64,000 nt of DNA from Cladorrhinum sp. PSN259 (taxonomy: Eukaryota; Ascomycota; Sordariomycetes; Sordariales; Podosporaceae): positions 558,001 to 622,000 of the forward strand of contig MU867064.1 of assembly GCA_033725935.1 (NCBI GenBank), in the 5' to 3' direction. The notes below the pieces were generated by a model that saw only the letters and a list, made by a program, of their open reading frames with translations, was not told the DNA's origin and ran no database searches. Shown here piece by piece: positions 1-11,146 of this stretch. Each line of letters begins with the position of its first letter. The first letter of the stretch is position 1. A program made the translations under genes and the position numbers.

Positions 1-3000
1 CGGGCGTGCTGTCCGTCATCCCATCCATCTGCACACGTATCAAGCAGGCCATGATGATGCGCAGGGCTATCCAAGATTCGAAGATATGAGCTCATCTATG
101 TTCTTCTAGGGTACCTGATTTCGGGCAAATCTAAGCTCTGGGAACTGGGAGCTCCCGTCAAATGGAGAGCTTCCATCAGAAGATCTGGCGCTTTTCTTTT
201 CCACGTTCCAGTTTCATGGTTCCACCTCACTTCCACCAGGGTGTCACTGGTGGCACCAAACCTTCTCGCCATCACTCGACAATCATCCAAGCTTGATGCA
301 GCGGCGTCATGATTTTAGAACGACAAGAGCCGCGGCCCAACCTGAGATTTGATTCAAGAATAATCGAGGAGGCTGGGCCACTGATGTGGCTGATTGTGGG
401 GGGAAGCTTGCTTTGGGAAATGGAGGGGCTCTGCGTTGGCAAGTTCAAATCATACAAAGTGACGTTGTTTGTTGCGCAGCCAATCAGAGTTTAGGATTAG
501 GTCCCTTGCCGTCCCAATAGGGCGGTTCTGACGGGGCTATCCACACATCTTCTTTTCCCCCAGCCATTTGCCTGGTGATCATTGTCCTGTTTGCGCGTTT
601 CATTGTATTTTTGGTCCCATTAAGTGGGGATCTGGATTGTTCTCGAAGACATGAAACAATGCAATTATACACCTGCAGCTTGAAATCGCATCTGACCAAG
701 ACCAGTCTCATCAAAAGCTTCATCAATCCCCGTGATTAACAACAATTGGAATTTTGCTGCCCCACCAACAACCCCTTTACTGGATTTCCTTCCCATGTAA
801 GGCCCTCTTCTCTCATCAATTGGCTCAACTATTTTTATCAAATCCGCATATGAAACAGAACCTCAGAACTTACCAAATCCATCAACCCGGTTTGGAATGT
901 TTAAACGCGGTGGTCACTGCCTACCTAACAGTCACCAGTTCCGCTATCTGGCGTCACCAACCCAACTTTCACTGGCACGCCTTCCAAATTTGTCCTGGGC
1001 ACAGTGACTTGAAGCTGTTAACGAACTCTAATCTTTACCTACACAATCGCTCCTCTCTACTGGCCTCAATAACAGACATGAGTGTACGTATGTTCACTGC
1101 ACGCATCTCAAGCGCCCGCTTGTGGACGCCAACTGGATGGTCAGTCAGTCATGAATGGCTGCGATTGTGCTATGTAATCCATATGTACAAAATGATTGCT
1201 CGCCTATATGGATAGTTGCTGTTATCAGCTTCGTTCGTTCCCTCAACACCAACCTCTAAACCCCTACATTCCGCGTCTACCACAATCCCACGGAAAGGAG
1301 GCAAAAACTTATATTCTCGAACGAAGAAATCGTGGCCATTCTACATGGGGCCTGGACCTTTCCGCTACGGCAGCTGGTGTTCTTGTAGCAAGACGCTACC
1401 TGTGACCTACGCAAGGAAAAGACGGAAGTCGAACGAGGCTGTTTACGACTGAGAAAACCTTGGTACAGGAGCTCCTATCACTGTGCCACTTGATAACCTG
1501 GACCTTGGGGATATAAATTCTCAGTCAGGCTACGGATACCGGAATCAATAAAAACAACCAGAAACACGACGGCAACTTGGTCAGGTGGTTAACCGCAATG
1601 CGTGTTCAACACCACACATAGATCATGTTTGACCCCGGCGGCTAGTATTTGGGGTGGTCAAGTGACTGAATCTCCCTTTTTTAACCTTTTCTTCTCTTAT
1701 TTTCTGCTCGGTGGATATGCTTACCTGAGCGTCAACGTTGTCAAGATTTGACGATAATTACCCCCCACGAAGGTGAAAAATGGGGCAATTCGCCAGTTGC
1801 GCTACGGCCCCGTTCCGGTTGATGAAAGTGACGAACGGCGGGACGCGCTAATTCTCCTCAGAGAAGTTTCCCTGAACCTGTTGCAAGTCGCAATGGGCAA
1901 TATGAACCATGGGAACCCATCAACCAATATTGCCGTATCTATTTCACTTTTAACTCGCAAGAGGGTTTTGCCGCTTGCACGAACGTGAGATGCACGAAGC
2001 TTGCAGAGATCGGTCCGGTCCAAGTCGGAGATGCGGGTTTTCAATTCGGGACCGGCCGGCGGAGCAACAACTTCTTGCCTTGGTACTGTACATAGGTTCC
2101 TTGAAGCAGCTTCGCCGTTTCAGGCACTACATATTCACCCACTTACATACCTTAACGAAGCCGCCCATTTACATGTACTCCCTACTGACTTCTCCTAGTT
2201 GGAGGAAAGCACTATGCACTAACTCCCGACCCTCCACGACCGCAATGCAGAACTACCCTCCCGCACCAACCGTACCTTAACTTCTGAACTGAAGATAATC
2301 AAATTCCGATCTCCGATCGCCCACCAAGCTTGTAACATTCCGGCCTATGCAAAGCTGATAAGTAGCGCAGGGCCCTCAGCCACATTAGTCCTACGCTTCC
2401 TGGGTGTAGCACATCATGGACTGCAGACTGGGAAAGTCATGTCTCCCGAGCGTGAAACGGGCTCAAATGAAAAGCTACAATGCAGAGAGGTTCTCACCGG
2501 TTCAAAAAATAGGTGAGGATGATCACGCCACGTCAGGGAATCTTAAAATGAAGTTTCGGACCCCTGTACACATGTCCTTCGAGAGGATCGTGCTGCTCTC
2601 AACGCCTCAGTATCGTCTTGTAGGAGGCCAAGGACTGTCCCATATCAGGTAGTCATGCATATCTGTCATTTATGGCGACTTCGAACAATTCTCTCGGTTT
2701 TACATGTACCCTGGTTGCCACTTGCTCAATGTTTGGCGTTCGGCGACATTGGTTCAGATACTGAATGACCTGAGCAATAGTTTTACTAATGGCATCACGG
2801 TTTCTAGCAAGGGGAAGTTTGGCTGTCGAAGGATCAAACACTTCTCTGGGTAGCATTGACCGTATCAATGCAATCGCAGCCCAGGTTCCTGCACCCCGAC
2901 CGGTAATCGCGTTCATTATCTGAGGCCCAGAATATACTATTTACCTCGAGCATAAACTGCGGTCAAATGATGACATTGACTTGGTGTCGCCAGACATAAT

Positions 3001-3618
3001 GATGCCTAACGACGCCTTTAGCCCTTACCATCAAACATCTCGGTTGTAAGGTTTACTGAATGCCTTCTTCATCTACAAATATATGGCAAGCATTTCGGGA
3101 ATAGCCTCAGTGAGTACGGATTAGAACACGAATTGCAAAGCGATTCAAGACGTTCTAGACCATGGCCTTCGAGATATCCCGGAATCGTGGCGACATGGTT
3201 CCCAATCGGGCTACAATTTGGAATCGCGAGGAATTTGTTCATCTGGTTACGAAGCTCTCAATATCGATGTGCCAACGCGGCGTAAACGCCATGGCAAACA
3301 ACCAGGGGGAGAAGAGGTGTCCCATCACCGTTTTGGATTCTCTCCCAGACGATTGGTTTACCTCATCACAGAAGGATTCGCTCAATCTCCTTAGCGATAC
3401 AACTTTCCGCCTTGGGCTTTGACATGGTATCTAGCCATCATGGGTCTGCCCAGGGGTCAATAAGCTTAATTATCAGTCTCATCCAGGTCACCGTACGGAT
3501 CTAGAAAGCCGTATCCTTCTCTTCATGATTCTCTTAAAAACAGTTTACACACCCTTTGCACAGTCAATGTGGATGCCCACCTGCTTTGGTTCGCTCTGTC
3601 GGCCGACAAATAGGAGCA
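1..3618. other. Intergenic, no convincing gene
   Basis: I see no gene I can name here. Two short ATG-started frames look slightly protein-like: minus strand 2916-2653 (87 codons, with a helix-turn-helix-like stretch near its C-terminus) and plus strand 3162-3422 (86 codons). Neither has a recognisable domain or convincing flanking splice sites, and each is close to what chance would give. The rest is broken by stops in all frames. It may hold the promoter of the receptor gene that follows and, possibly, decayed gene remnants. Confidence 0.5.
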
Positions 3619-5408
3619 ATGAGCAAGCCCGCGACTCGACCACGGTATGAAGACGCGATACCGGCCGCCGCATTTGTTACAATACTCAAAGGGCCATACC
3701 CTTACAGCGGGTTACAGATTTTTGGCTTCTTTTTGCTGGCTTTTTTTCCTCTCTTGTCTATTACTGCCTGTGTGCTGAGGATATGGAGCAGGCGTATATC
3801 TAATGGCCTGGGACTTGGTAGGTGTTAACAACCGTTCTCAGCAACCAATTCAGAAGCATAAAAGGCTAATGAGAAACCTAGATGACTGGTTAATATTCCT
3901 GGCCACTGTGCGCAATGCCATCATCTCACAAATACTCGGTATGGCTACCTAACATTCAGTGACTGGTTCTTAGGCACTTGGAATTCCGCAAGCAGTATTT
4001 GCGGCAATATGTAAGAAACTCTTTTCTACCCATATCACCGAGACCAATAGACTGACCCAGGCAACACCCAAAGACATGCGGGTCGGGTACTGGGGAATCC
4101 ACGACGTCGACATCCCTCCTCACCCAAAAAACCAGGGTTTTTTCTGGGCCTATCTCAACGGCGTCTTCTACAGTCTTTTGCTTTGCCTCATCAAAATCTC
4201 TGCGCTTCTGTTCCTCCTCAGGCTCGGTGGAACCAAGCAGTCGGTGCACCGTGCCTGCTGGGCCCTAATCGGTTTCAATATTATGCAGCTCTGTGCATTC
4301 TTGCCGGCTTCGGTATTCACGTGCAGTCCCGTCGAGTTCGCATGGAAAGCTGTCTCTAAGGGTCGTTGTTTCTCCGGGGGACCCTTTGCCTTGACACTGG
4401 CGTCGACAAACATCCTCACCGATATTCTGACTCTCCTCGTCCCGTTCATGGCGTTTCGGAACCTCAAATTGACGAATAGGATAAGGTACACTCTCGTCGG
4501 AGTTTTTACACTGGGCGCACTGTAAGTTACTTATAATTCCACACACAGACACGCACATATACACTTGGGCAAATGATGATCCTGCTACCAAATATGACAC
4601 CAATAATATTCTGATATGCTCAACTTTTTCTGACACATCAAATTTGATTTTATTGTCGATTAGGGTCACCTGTATAAGCGGAATAAGGCTGTTTTCCGTG
4701 ATCCGGGTCTGGTACATCAGACCGAAATTCGAAGCTCGGTATTCGATCGGGTACACGACAAACACGATCGAGGCGAACCTCGCCATCGTCACGGCAACCG
4801 TGCCGACGCTCTGGCCTCTGGCCCGCACGTGGTTTCCAAACATGTTCGAATCCATGGGCATCAATCGGCCCTATCTCTTTCCGGAGATTGAAGTTCGTGA
4901 TGACGACGCAGGTGATGGAGGTCGCGGGGATAGGAGTGTGGGCAGGAGGGGCGACGGCCAGCAAAAGACGACGACGATGATTACGCCAAATCCCCTGCGT
5001 GCAAAGATTCTATGGCTTCAACGGCCACGGACGCCCAGCTTTGTGCTCCGGTCTCCAACGCTCGCCGTCACTGCAGGTTCCGAGAGACGGGCTGCAGGTC
5101 CAATGTACGGTGGTTATGAGAGCGATGGCGCTAAGCGCTCGGACATTCCAGGCTGGAGAGCAGCAGTGATGCTCGGGGGTACTGCGGCCACACGCAAAGC
5201 CAGCCTAGTGGCCGCAGCAGCAGGTAATTACGATGAGGAAGAGGAAGTGGACTATCACGGAATCATCCGCCGGACCGATACAATTGTGGAGCACGACATG
5301 GAAGGAGAAGACGACGGCGACAGCGGCGACGTGCTGATCATTCAGAAGCTTGGATATAACGTTGAGGATCAGGAGGAGGATGCGTCTTGCTTTGCACGTC
5401 GGAGGTGA
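3619..5408 (+). CDS. PTH11/SAT4-type rhodopsin-like integral membrane protein (putative GPCR)
   Basis: Fungal rhodopsin-like receptor family (seven helices, plasma membrane), related to Pth11-type receptors but without a CFEM domain. Start ATG at 3619. Proposed exons are 3619-3817, 3882-3907 (or 3938), 3974-4010, 4074-4521 and 4664-5408. The first join gives the family DDW motif after helix 1 (GLGLDDWLIFL). The join into exon 4 gives YMRVGYWGIH before the DIPP motif, and the last join restores CISGIRLFSVIRVWY, a typical helix 6 border. Exon 5 carries TxxEANLAIVTATVPTLWPL (helix 7 region), then a cytoplasmic tail of about 180 residues. The tail is rich in basic residues early and acidic residues at the end (runs of D/E near 5235-5400). 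The exon 2/3 boundary is uncertain: donor 3908 keeps the frame that fits the family, whereas donor 3939 shifts it. Helix 2 is unusually short. Ligand and pathway are unknown. Confidence 0.8.
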
Positions 5409-8176
5409 TGCGGAGGGATTATTGTGCACCGCACCGGTCAACACGCCGTAATCATTTACAGACAGATTTTGACATGCATGGAAGCCGCAAAACTGGGCAG
5501 CTATGCAGGTCTTATCTCATGCAGAAGCAGGAGATGCTTAGCAGTCATTAGCACCGCCGTTGAGTGTGTGATTTTGAGTGCAGATCGGGATGCTACAATG
5601 TAGATAAACAGAGAACGGCTTTGGAGGAAAGGATTTACATTAGGTCGTATTTGGGCAAGGGTTCAGTTTTTCGTGGGATGGTAAAACGGATGGGATATTC
5701 TGGAACGGCGTTCTTTTGGTCTGGATGAGGTAGTTTTATTGCATGGTCGATATGGAACCTTGACATTGCTCGTGCTCGCGCTCTGCGTCTTTTCACGCAC
5801 AAAGCAGGGAGACGTTTGGGGGGAAAGCTTTCCAGGTTTTTGGAAAGGGAGAGATGGGGAATCCTGCTGCTCTGTCTTTGTGGCGTTCTCTTGGGCCGCT
5901 TGAGTTTTTCAATCACACTGTTTGAGGTTGTTGCCAATTTGCTTTTTTTTTGCTGTGCAAGTCCAGATGTGGCATCAGAGCTGAATGGAAAACTCATTAC
6001 CAAGTCTACAGTACGGATATGTGTGTCTCTCACACCCCCACTATACACTCACATCCCATTGTTCCTTGGCTTGACTTGGGAATTTCTCAAATTGCGGTCT
6101 CTGAGCAGTCGTATTGGGCCCTTGTATGTATCGGGGAAATTTTGTGTATTTTTAGGCGAGGGCACAAAAGCATATCCTATCACAGCACACATGCACGCAA
6201 ATCTTGATGGTGTGATAATGTCGGAAAGGAGGCCCGCCTTGTTGATCTTGATATCGCTCCAAGTCTGGGGTTTGATCGTCTGACTCAAACCGTATAGCAT
6301 GCAATCTGAACGTTTTTTTTTTTCCTCATTTCGCGGACTCAGAGCAGGGACCCTGGAGGAACCCAGACCCTTTGTTTCTGTCGGGCTGTCAGATCGAAAT
6401 TTTCCGACGACATGTGGTGTTCATACATAATATCAAACATAATAAGATCGGATCCGGACCGTACCCTGTCAACGTTATGTGATTGGGAAGAGATCGGCTG
6501 TGGGAGAGTGGCAACGGCTTTTTCATGCAGTTCGACATGAAAATTGCGCTCGTGGGGGTGTGTTATCCGTGCTGATGGCGGCTACCGCTTTTACTGCAAG
6601 TTTTACTGCGTAGGTTCGAGTTGGATGCAACAAGGAAGGAGGTGATACGCGTCGTCCCGGCAGTCTGTCACGGGGCACACAAAGGGGTTACACCACCTAC
6701 TTTTGACCGGCAGTCGAACCTCAATGGCGGTATCCGGGGAGAAACTTGGGACTGAAGGGGGTGTGGAGGTTCCAGGTTGTGGGGGAGGCACCAGGAGTGG
6801 AGAGGGGGCAGACTCAGAGGGTGAGGAAAAAGCAAGGTGGCCGGCTGTCGTTCCAAAAAGCTGAGCCCGGGCGTCGATCCCGTCCCGGAGCCGGGCGAGC
6901 TCGGCCGCGACTGGTCGATTCATCGGATAAAGGTGGGTACAAGGAGAAGACAGGGAGGATTATTGGTCGGAAGTTGACTTCTCCCTCCCCCACCAACCTT
7001 CGTTTCTTCTTTGGATAACGACGGGTTAAAAGTTCAACAAGGGCAAGTAGGAGCTCCCGTCAGCTTTCTCACCTCTCTTACCCATTGTGCTCTTTTTTCT
7101 TTTCTTTTTTTACCACAAGCAGAAGAAGCAAACAAATATCCGTGCCGGTTGCTTGATTCGTCTCCAAGACATACTTGTGCTTTGTCTGCGATGTGATGAG
7201 TTTCGAATCACCGACAGAAATGTCTGTCTGGATTTGGAAGTGGCCCACCAGAGAAAACTCCTTGGGTTACTGAGCGGAGCTATCCTTATAACCAGTCTGG
7301 TAGGAGATTGGCTGCTTGATTTCCGATTGGCGAGAAGCTTTGGACAGGCCTTGTCCGGGAGATCGACAACCATAAGAGGCTTGTGCAATGAGAGGGGCTA
7401 CGGGACTTGGGCGCCTTGGCAGCATACTAACACTATGACAGGTCGCATCGCGAGAGCATCGAGACTGAAAAAAAAAGACAGAGTGAAATGTCTCGGTCAC
7501 TCGGCGGGTTGGCTTGTAAATCCTGCCAGTGGCAAACACCCGGTGATCTGGAGGAAGGAGAAGACGATATGTCAGCCTCCGGCAAAGATTCTGGTCTTGT
7601 TTCGCTTCCTAGTTGCGACAAGTTGTCGCAACATCCCTGCTTTTCGACTCGATCTGTCTCTTTTTTTCTGAGCTGGCTGTGATACGTCATATGCCCTTGG
7701 CCAGTGTAAGCCCTCGGGACAGCATGCGCGATGTATGTATGTAGAACGCCAGATGCAGGGCGCGGCCTCTATCTGGTACAACATTCCGCATGGACCCATT
7801 ATCCAAGGTACTCGTACACACCCCCTCCTTTTCTTTTCCGTGCCACCCCACCCCTTGCTCAGTTGACATTCCTCACCGCACCCTCACCTCTAACCCTATC
7901 GTCCTCCTACACATCCCTCACTTTTGTTTACACGCCCCTCGCGGTTCTGGACTCGATAGGGAGTGTGGTGTTCTGGCAGTCCGGTTCGACGGGTGTAAGA
8001 GGCAGGAAAGGCATTCTTGGGAACATATATTCCCGTATGCCCTGCTCCACTCACCCTGATTTTAGACTCCCATCCGTTATCCCATTGAGGCCTGGTCTCT
8101 TGATCTTCCGGGATATTGCTTTCTCTCATCTTCAATATCACCCTTGAGATTTCGGTGCACCGCCTAGTTCATAACC
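5409..8176. other. Intergenic, 2.8 kb, probable long promoter/5' UTR of the next gene
   Basis: No supported gene. The 3' part (about 7800-8176) is pyrimidine-rich on the plus strand with scattered CA and CT tracts, as is common just upstream of fungal start codons. A minus-strand ATG frame at 6923-6603 (106 codons, Pro/Ser-rich) exists but has no family resemblance and I do not call it. Confidence 0.5.
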
Positions 8177-9850
8177 ATGGGCCGCCAAGAAGAGATCAGT
8201 TACCTCTCTCAGACTCGGCAATACAGTGACCTCACTCCAGGGACTCATTCTTGTCGTACCATGACTGCAAACTTCTCATACCCCCAGACTGAGCCTCAGT
8301 CCTATCAACCGCAGAATAGCGATGGCCGGGACTCTCTGGGCTCAAACTCTTCAGCACCGGGAATGGTCGAAGACACCAGTTCAGAAACCTCAGCTGATGC
8401 GGACAACACGACTTCAGAACTATGGAACTCTTTTTTCTCCCACACTAACTGGAAACGACCAGCCTACCCGGCAGTTATTACCGAAGGCCTGACAACCACA
8501 AAGGAGGGCCGTCCAAGCACACGCGGCCGGACAGGCCACCCAGCCAGTCAACATAATACACCATCGCCATCGCCCTGCTCTTCCGGAAGCGAGCGGTCCC
8601 AGACACCCAAGGCTTCGAAGGGGTACAAACTCTTCCCCGCCGCAGTAGCAGGGCATCCGCATGTGCGCTTTCCGGTACCGCCATCTGAGGACCGCTCGCG
8701 CAAAACATCACTCCAAACACCATCAAGCTGCGATCCTCTCCTGTCAAACGATACCAATGTTACAAGCAAGAGTAGCTTGAACGACTATAACTACAAGTCG
8801 TCAGCTGTCACCAGCCCAGCACTAGAATCTGAGTTCAGACCAAGCTCAGCACTGTCTCGGAGAACTTCAGAGTATTCATGCGAAGAGGACATTCCAATAC
8901 TCTCCCGCGACTACTATACACCTCCTCACTCTCCCCGCATCAAGGGAAAACGTCCAGTACAGACACAACCTCCACCATCCCCGGAAACACCAATCTCCCC
9001 TCTGAGCAAATCACCTACCTCTCCCTTTGCGGAAAAATCACTTCCCGGACCTCAATCTCAACCATGGGTATCCTCGGACACTACCGCCACCACCAAACGC
9101 CGTCCCTCTCTGATCGGCCTACGCAATGTCTCACTCTCTAAACTGTCCACCCGGTCAACTCCTTCACTCACTCATCAGGCCAAATCACAAGTCGTGAAAG
9201 CTTGCTCCCCCTTGTCCTGCCCTGTTAAGATACCAATCTCCGCCTTGGCAGCAGCAGCATCATCGGCGGCATACATGGACCGTCCCTTACCTCCACTCCC
9301 ATCAACAGCGACGTCATACAACCCAACCCCACCAAACATCTCTGTGTTTGAAGTAGATTCAGACGACGAAGATGAAGAGAACTCAGCCTTCGGCTCAGAA
9401 AACCAGTCATTTACCAAGCGCCTCATGCGCGGTCTTGCCCTCTCATCATCATCAAATCCAGCCAGGAGGGCAAAGTCGGATGCTGGGTTGACTTACCAGC
9501 CTACGCATGATCAGCAGCCAGCTGCTGCCAAGTCGCCCAGCAAGTTTTCTTCCTGGGGCAAATCAATCATGCGCGGAAGAGCAAAGTCCACTGCTGCAGG
9601 TAATGGTAGCAACGTGGTGTCTAGTATCGTTGCTGGTAATACGGCGGCCGAGCAGGATAGACACTTCAAGATGCTGATGTCCTTGTCCATGGGCGAGGAT
9701 GTTGATGTGAACGCCGCTCTCATGAGGAGGAACCCGCCTGTGGGTTTGAGCAGTGCCAATTCTGGGATTGGGTCTAGGCCCGGGAGTTCCAGGGGTGGTG
9801 GAGCTATGAGTTTGGGTAGGAGGATCTTTGGTGGCGCTGGGGGGAGATGA
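8177..9850 (+). CDS. Ser/Pro-rich orphan protein, 557 residues
   Basis: Single-exon frame with ATG at 8177 in a CACCATGG-like context (aaccATGG). I do not recognise a named family. The protein is largely predicted disorder: Ser, Pro and Thr dominate residues 1-390, with SP/TP dipeptides (for example SPRIKGKRP, SPETPISPLSKSPTSP) that would suit proline-directed kinases. A short acidic block, DSDDEDEEN, near residue 395 is followed by a more ordered, conserved-looking segment (FTKRLMRGLALSSSSNPARR, then FSSWGKSIMRGRAK). The last ordered piece (DRHFKMLMSLSMGEDVDVNAALMRR, near residues 495-520) looks like an amphipathic helix. The C-terminus is Gly/Arg-rich. There is no signal peptide or membrane segment. 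Length, codon use and an uninterrupted 557 codons make it a real gene. The function is unknown; a regulatory scaffold or phospho-substrate is only a guess. Confidence 0.8.
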   Translation: MGRQEEISYLSQTRQYSDLTPGTHSCRTMTANFSYPQTEPQSYQPQNSDGRDSLGSNSSAPGMVEDTSSETSADADNTTSELWNSFFSHTNWKRPAYPAVITEGLTTTKEGRPSTRGRTGHPASQHNTPSPSPCSSGSERSQTPKASKGYKLFPAAVAGHPHVRFPVPPSEDRSRKTSLQTPSSCDPLLSNDTNVTSKSSLNDYNYKSSAVTSPALESEFRPSSALSRRTSEYSCEEDIPILSRDYYTPPHSPRIKGKRPVQTQPPPSPETPISPLSKSPTSPFAEKSLPGPQSQPWVSSDTTATTKRRPSLIGLRNVSLSKLSTRSTPSLTHQAKSQVVKACSPLSCPVKIPISALAAAASSAAYMDRPLPPLPSTATSYNPTPPNISVFEVDSDDEDEENSAFGSENQSFTKRLMRGLALSSSSNPARRAKSDAGLTYQPTHDQQPAAAKSPSKFSSWGKSIMRGRAKSTAAGNGSNVVSSIVAGNTAAEQDRHFKMLMSLSMGEDVDVNAALMRRNPPVGLSSANSGIGSRPGSSRGGGAMSLGRRIFGGAGGR

Positions 9851-11146
9851 TTATCTTGATGCTATCATCACCTTTTCTCTCTTTGGTTCTTTCTGCGGCG
9901 TACTTGTGGGATACACGGGAATAGGGATTGGGGACGGTATTCTGGACTATGGATGGATGGATGGGCTTGGGAAAAAGTATGATTTATCATGACAGTGTTA
10001 ACGGATTTGCTATTCCACGATGACCAACTACAGCAGCAGCTGCACCACGCTCACTCACTTATCACTGACTCACTCACTTACAGAAAGCTCTGGCATGACA
10101 GGCTTACTGTTTTCCTTGTCCTCTGTTTTAATAACAAACCCCAACATACAAACACACAATGTACACATACACTCATTCAACAAATTTTTTCTACTCAGCA
10201 AAACAAATCGGTCGTGAGCTCTTCATCCCACAAAGCCACACGTTTTTTTTCTCTTCTGTTTTCCATTTTTCCATTTATTCTTCATCACTTTTGTTTCTTC
10301 TGCGTGGGAGGGCAAAAAAAAAAAGGCTGGAATATTAGATCCGGCGGGAAACTTTTGTTATTCTAATTTATTTCTGTCTCTCTGTCTCTCTCTCTGCCCC
10401 CCCCCCCCCTCGTTCTCGTACGTGTACGCATACGTATCACTGTACCCACCTATCCTTTTCTTTTTCTTTTTCTTTTTCTTTTTCATTGGCGTTAACCTGA
10501 CGTCGAATGTGGCGGAAGTCCCTGGTATCGATCCGCGATGGATCGCGTCGGTATGTGCATACCTTTGCGGGGAAGAAAAAAAAACATAGAACGTAATCCA
10601 GCGTGATGGGAAGGCGGCTTGGCAAGATACATAGATATGTGGAAGCGCAATGTCTCGGCAAAGGGGGGATGCAAAGGGTGGTGGAATGGGGTAGTGACGT
10701 CGTTTGGTGTCTCTTGCCCCTTTCCACCATGGCGGGACTTGTGGGACTATAAAAAAAACGGTGTGTGTTGAGGAGTGAGAAGGGCTTCCAAAAATTCAGT
10801 AGTGTGCGTGTCGATTTTTTGTTGGCAATAATCTTGTTCTTCTTCAACTTTTGTCGGTATATAGTTATTTACCTCCTTGAAAGTATTTGTAACTGGTGGT
10901 AGCTGATAGAAAAAGAAAATGCAATTTAGTTTTTATTTTATTTAGTTTGGGTAATATCAAAGAGTTTTCGAATTTTGATCATGCCGCCTTTCTTCATTGC
11001 TAGGTAAGCAAGCGACAATGAGACACCAGGAGCTTTCAACGATCGTAACGCTGAATTATACGGTTAGGTTGGCTTGTAAAACATTGCATTTTCCATATGA
11101 TTCATTTGTACCCAAAAAAAAAAAAAAAAAAAAAAGACCGGCTAGC
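9851..11146. repeat. Convergent 3' intergenic region packed with homopolymers and microsatellites
   Basis: This gap lies between the 3' ends of the orphan gene (+) and the methylcitrate dehydratase gene (-). It contains an A tract near 10313-10324, TCTG/TCTC dinucleotide-like repeats ending in a run of about 14 C near 10380-10409, four to five tandem CTTTTT units near 10455-10485, further A/T tracts, and a run of about 21 A near 11114-11134. No gene is seen. The A/T tracts could help 3'-end formation for both flanking genes. Confidence 0.7.

Noticed and set aside
2653..3422. Two short ATG frames (minus 2916-2653, plus 3162-3422)
   Set aside because: No domain or believable splice partners; the only intron that would extend the minus frame upstream would be 25 bp, too short for a fungus. 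Kept only as a remark in the intergenic entry.
6600..6760. GGTTCGA-like words on both strands suggesting a tRNA B box
   Set aside because: The CC of the B box is not in place and no cloverleaf or A box can be drawn around it. I found no tRNA in the window.
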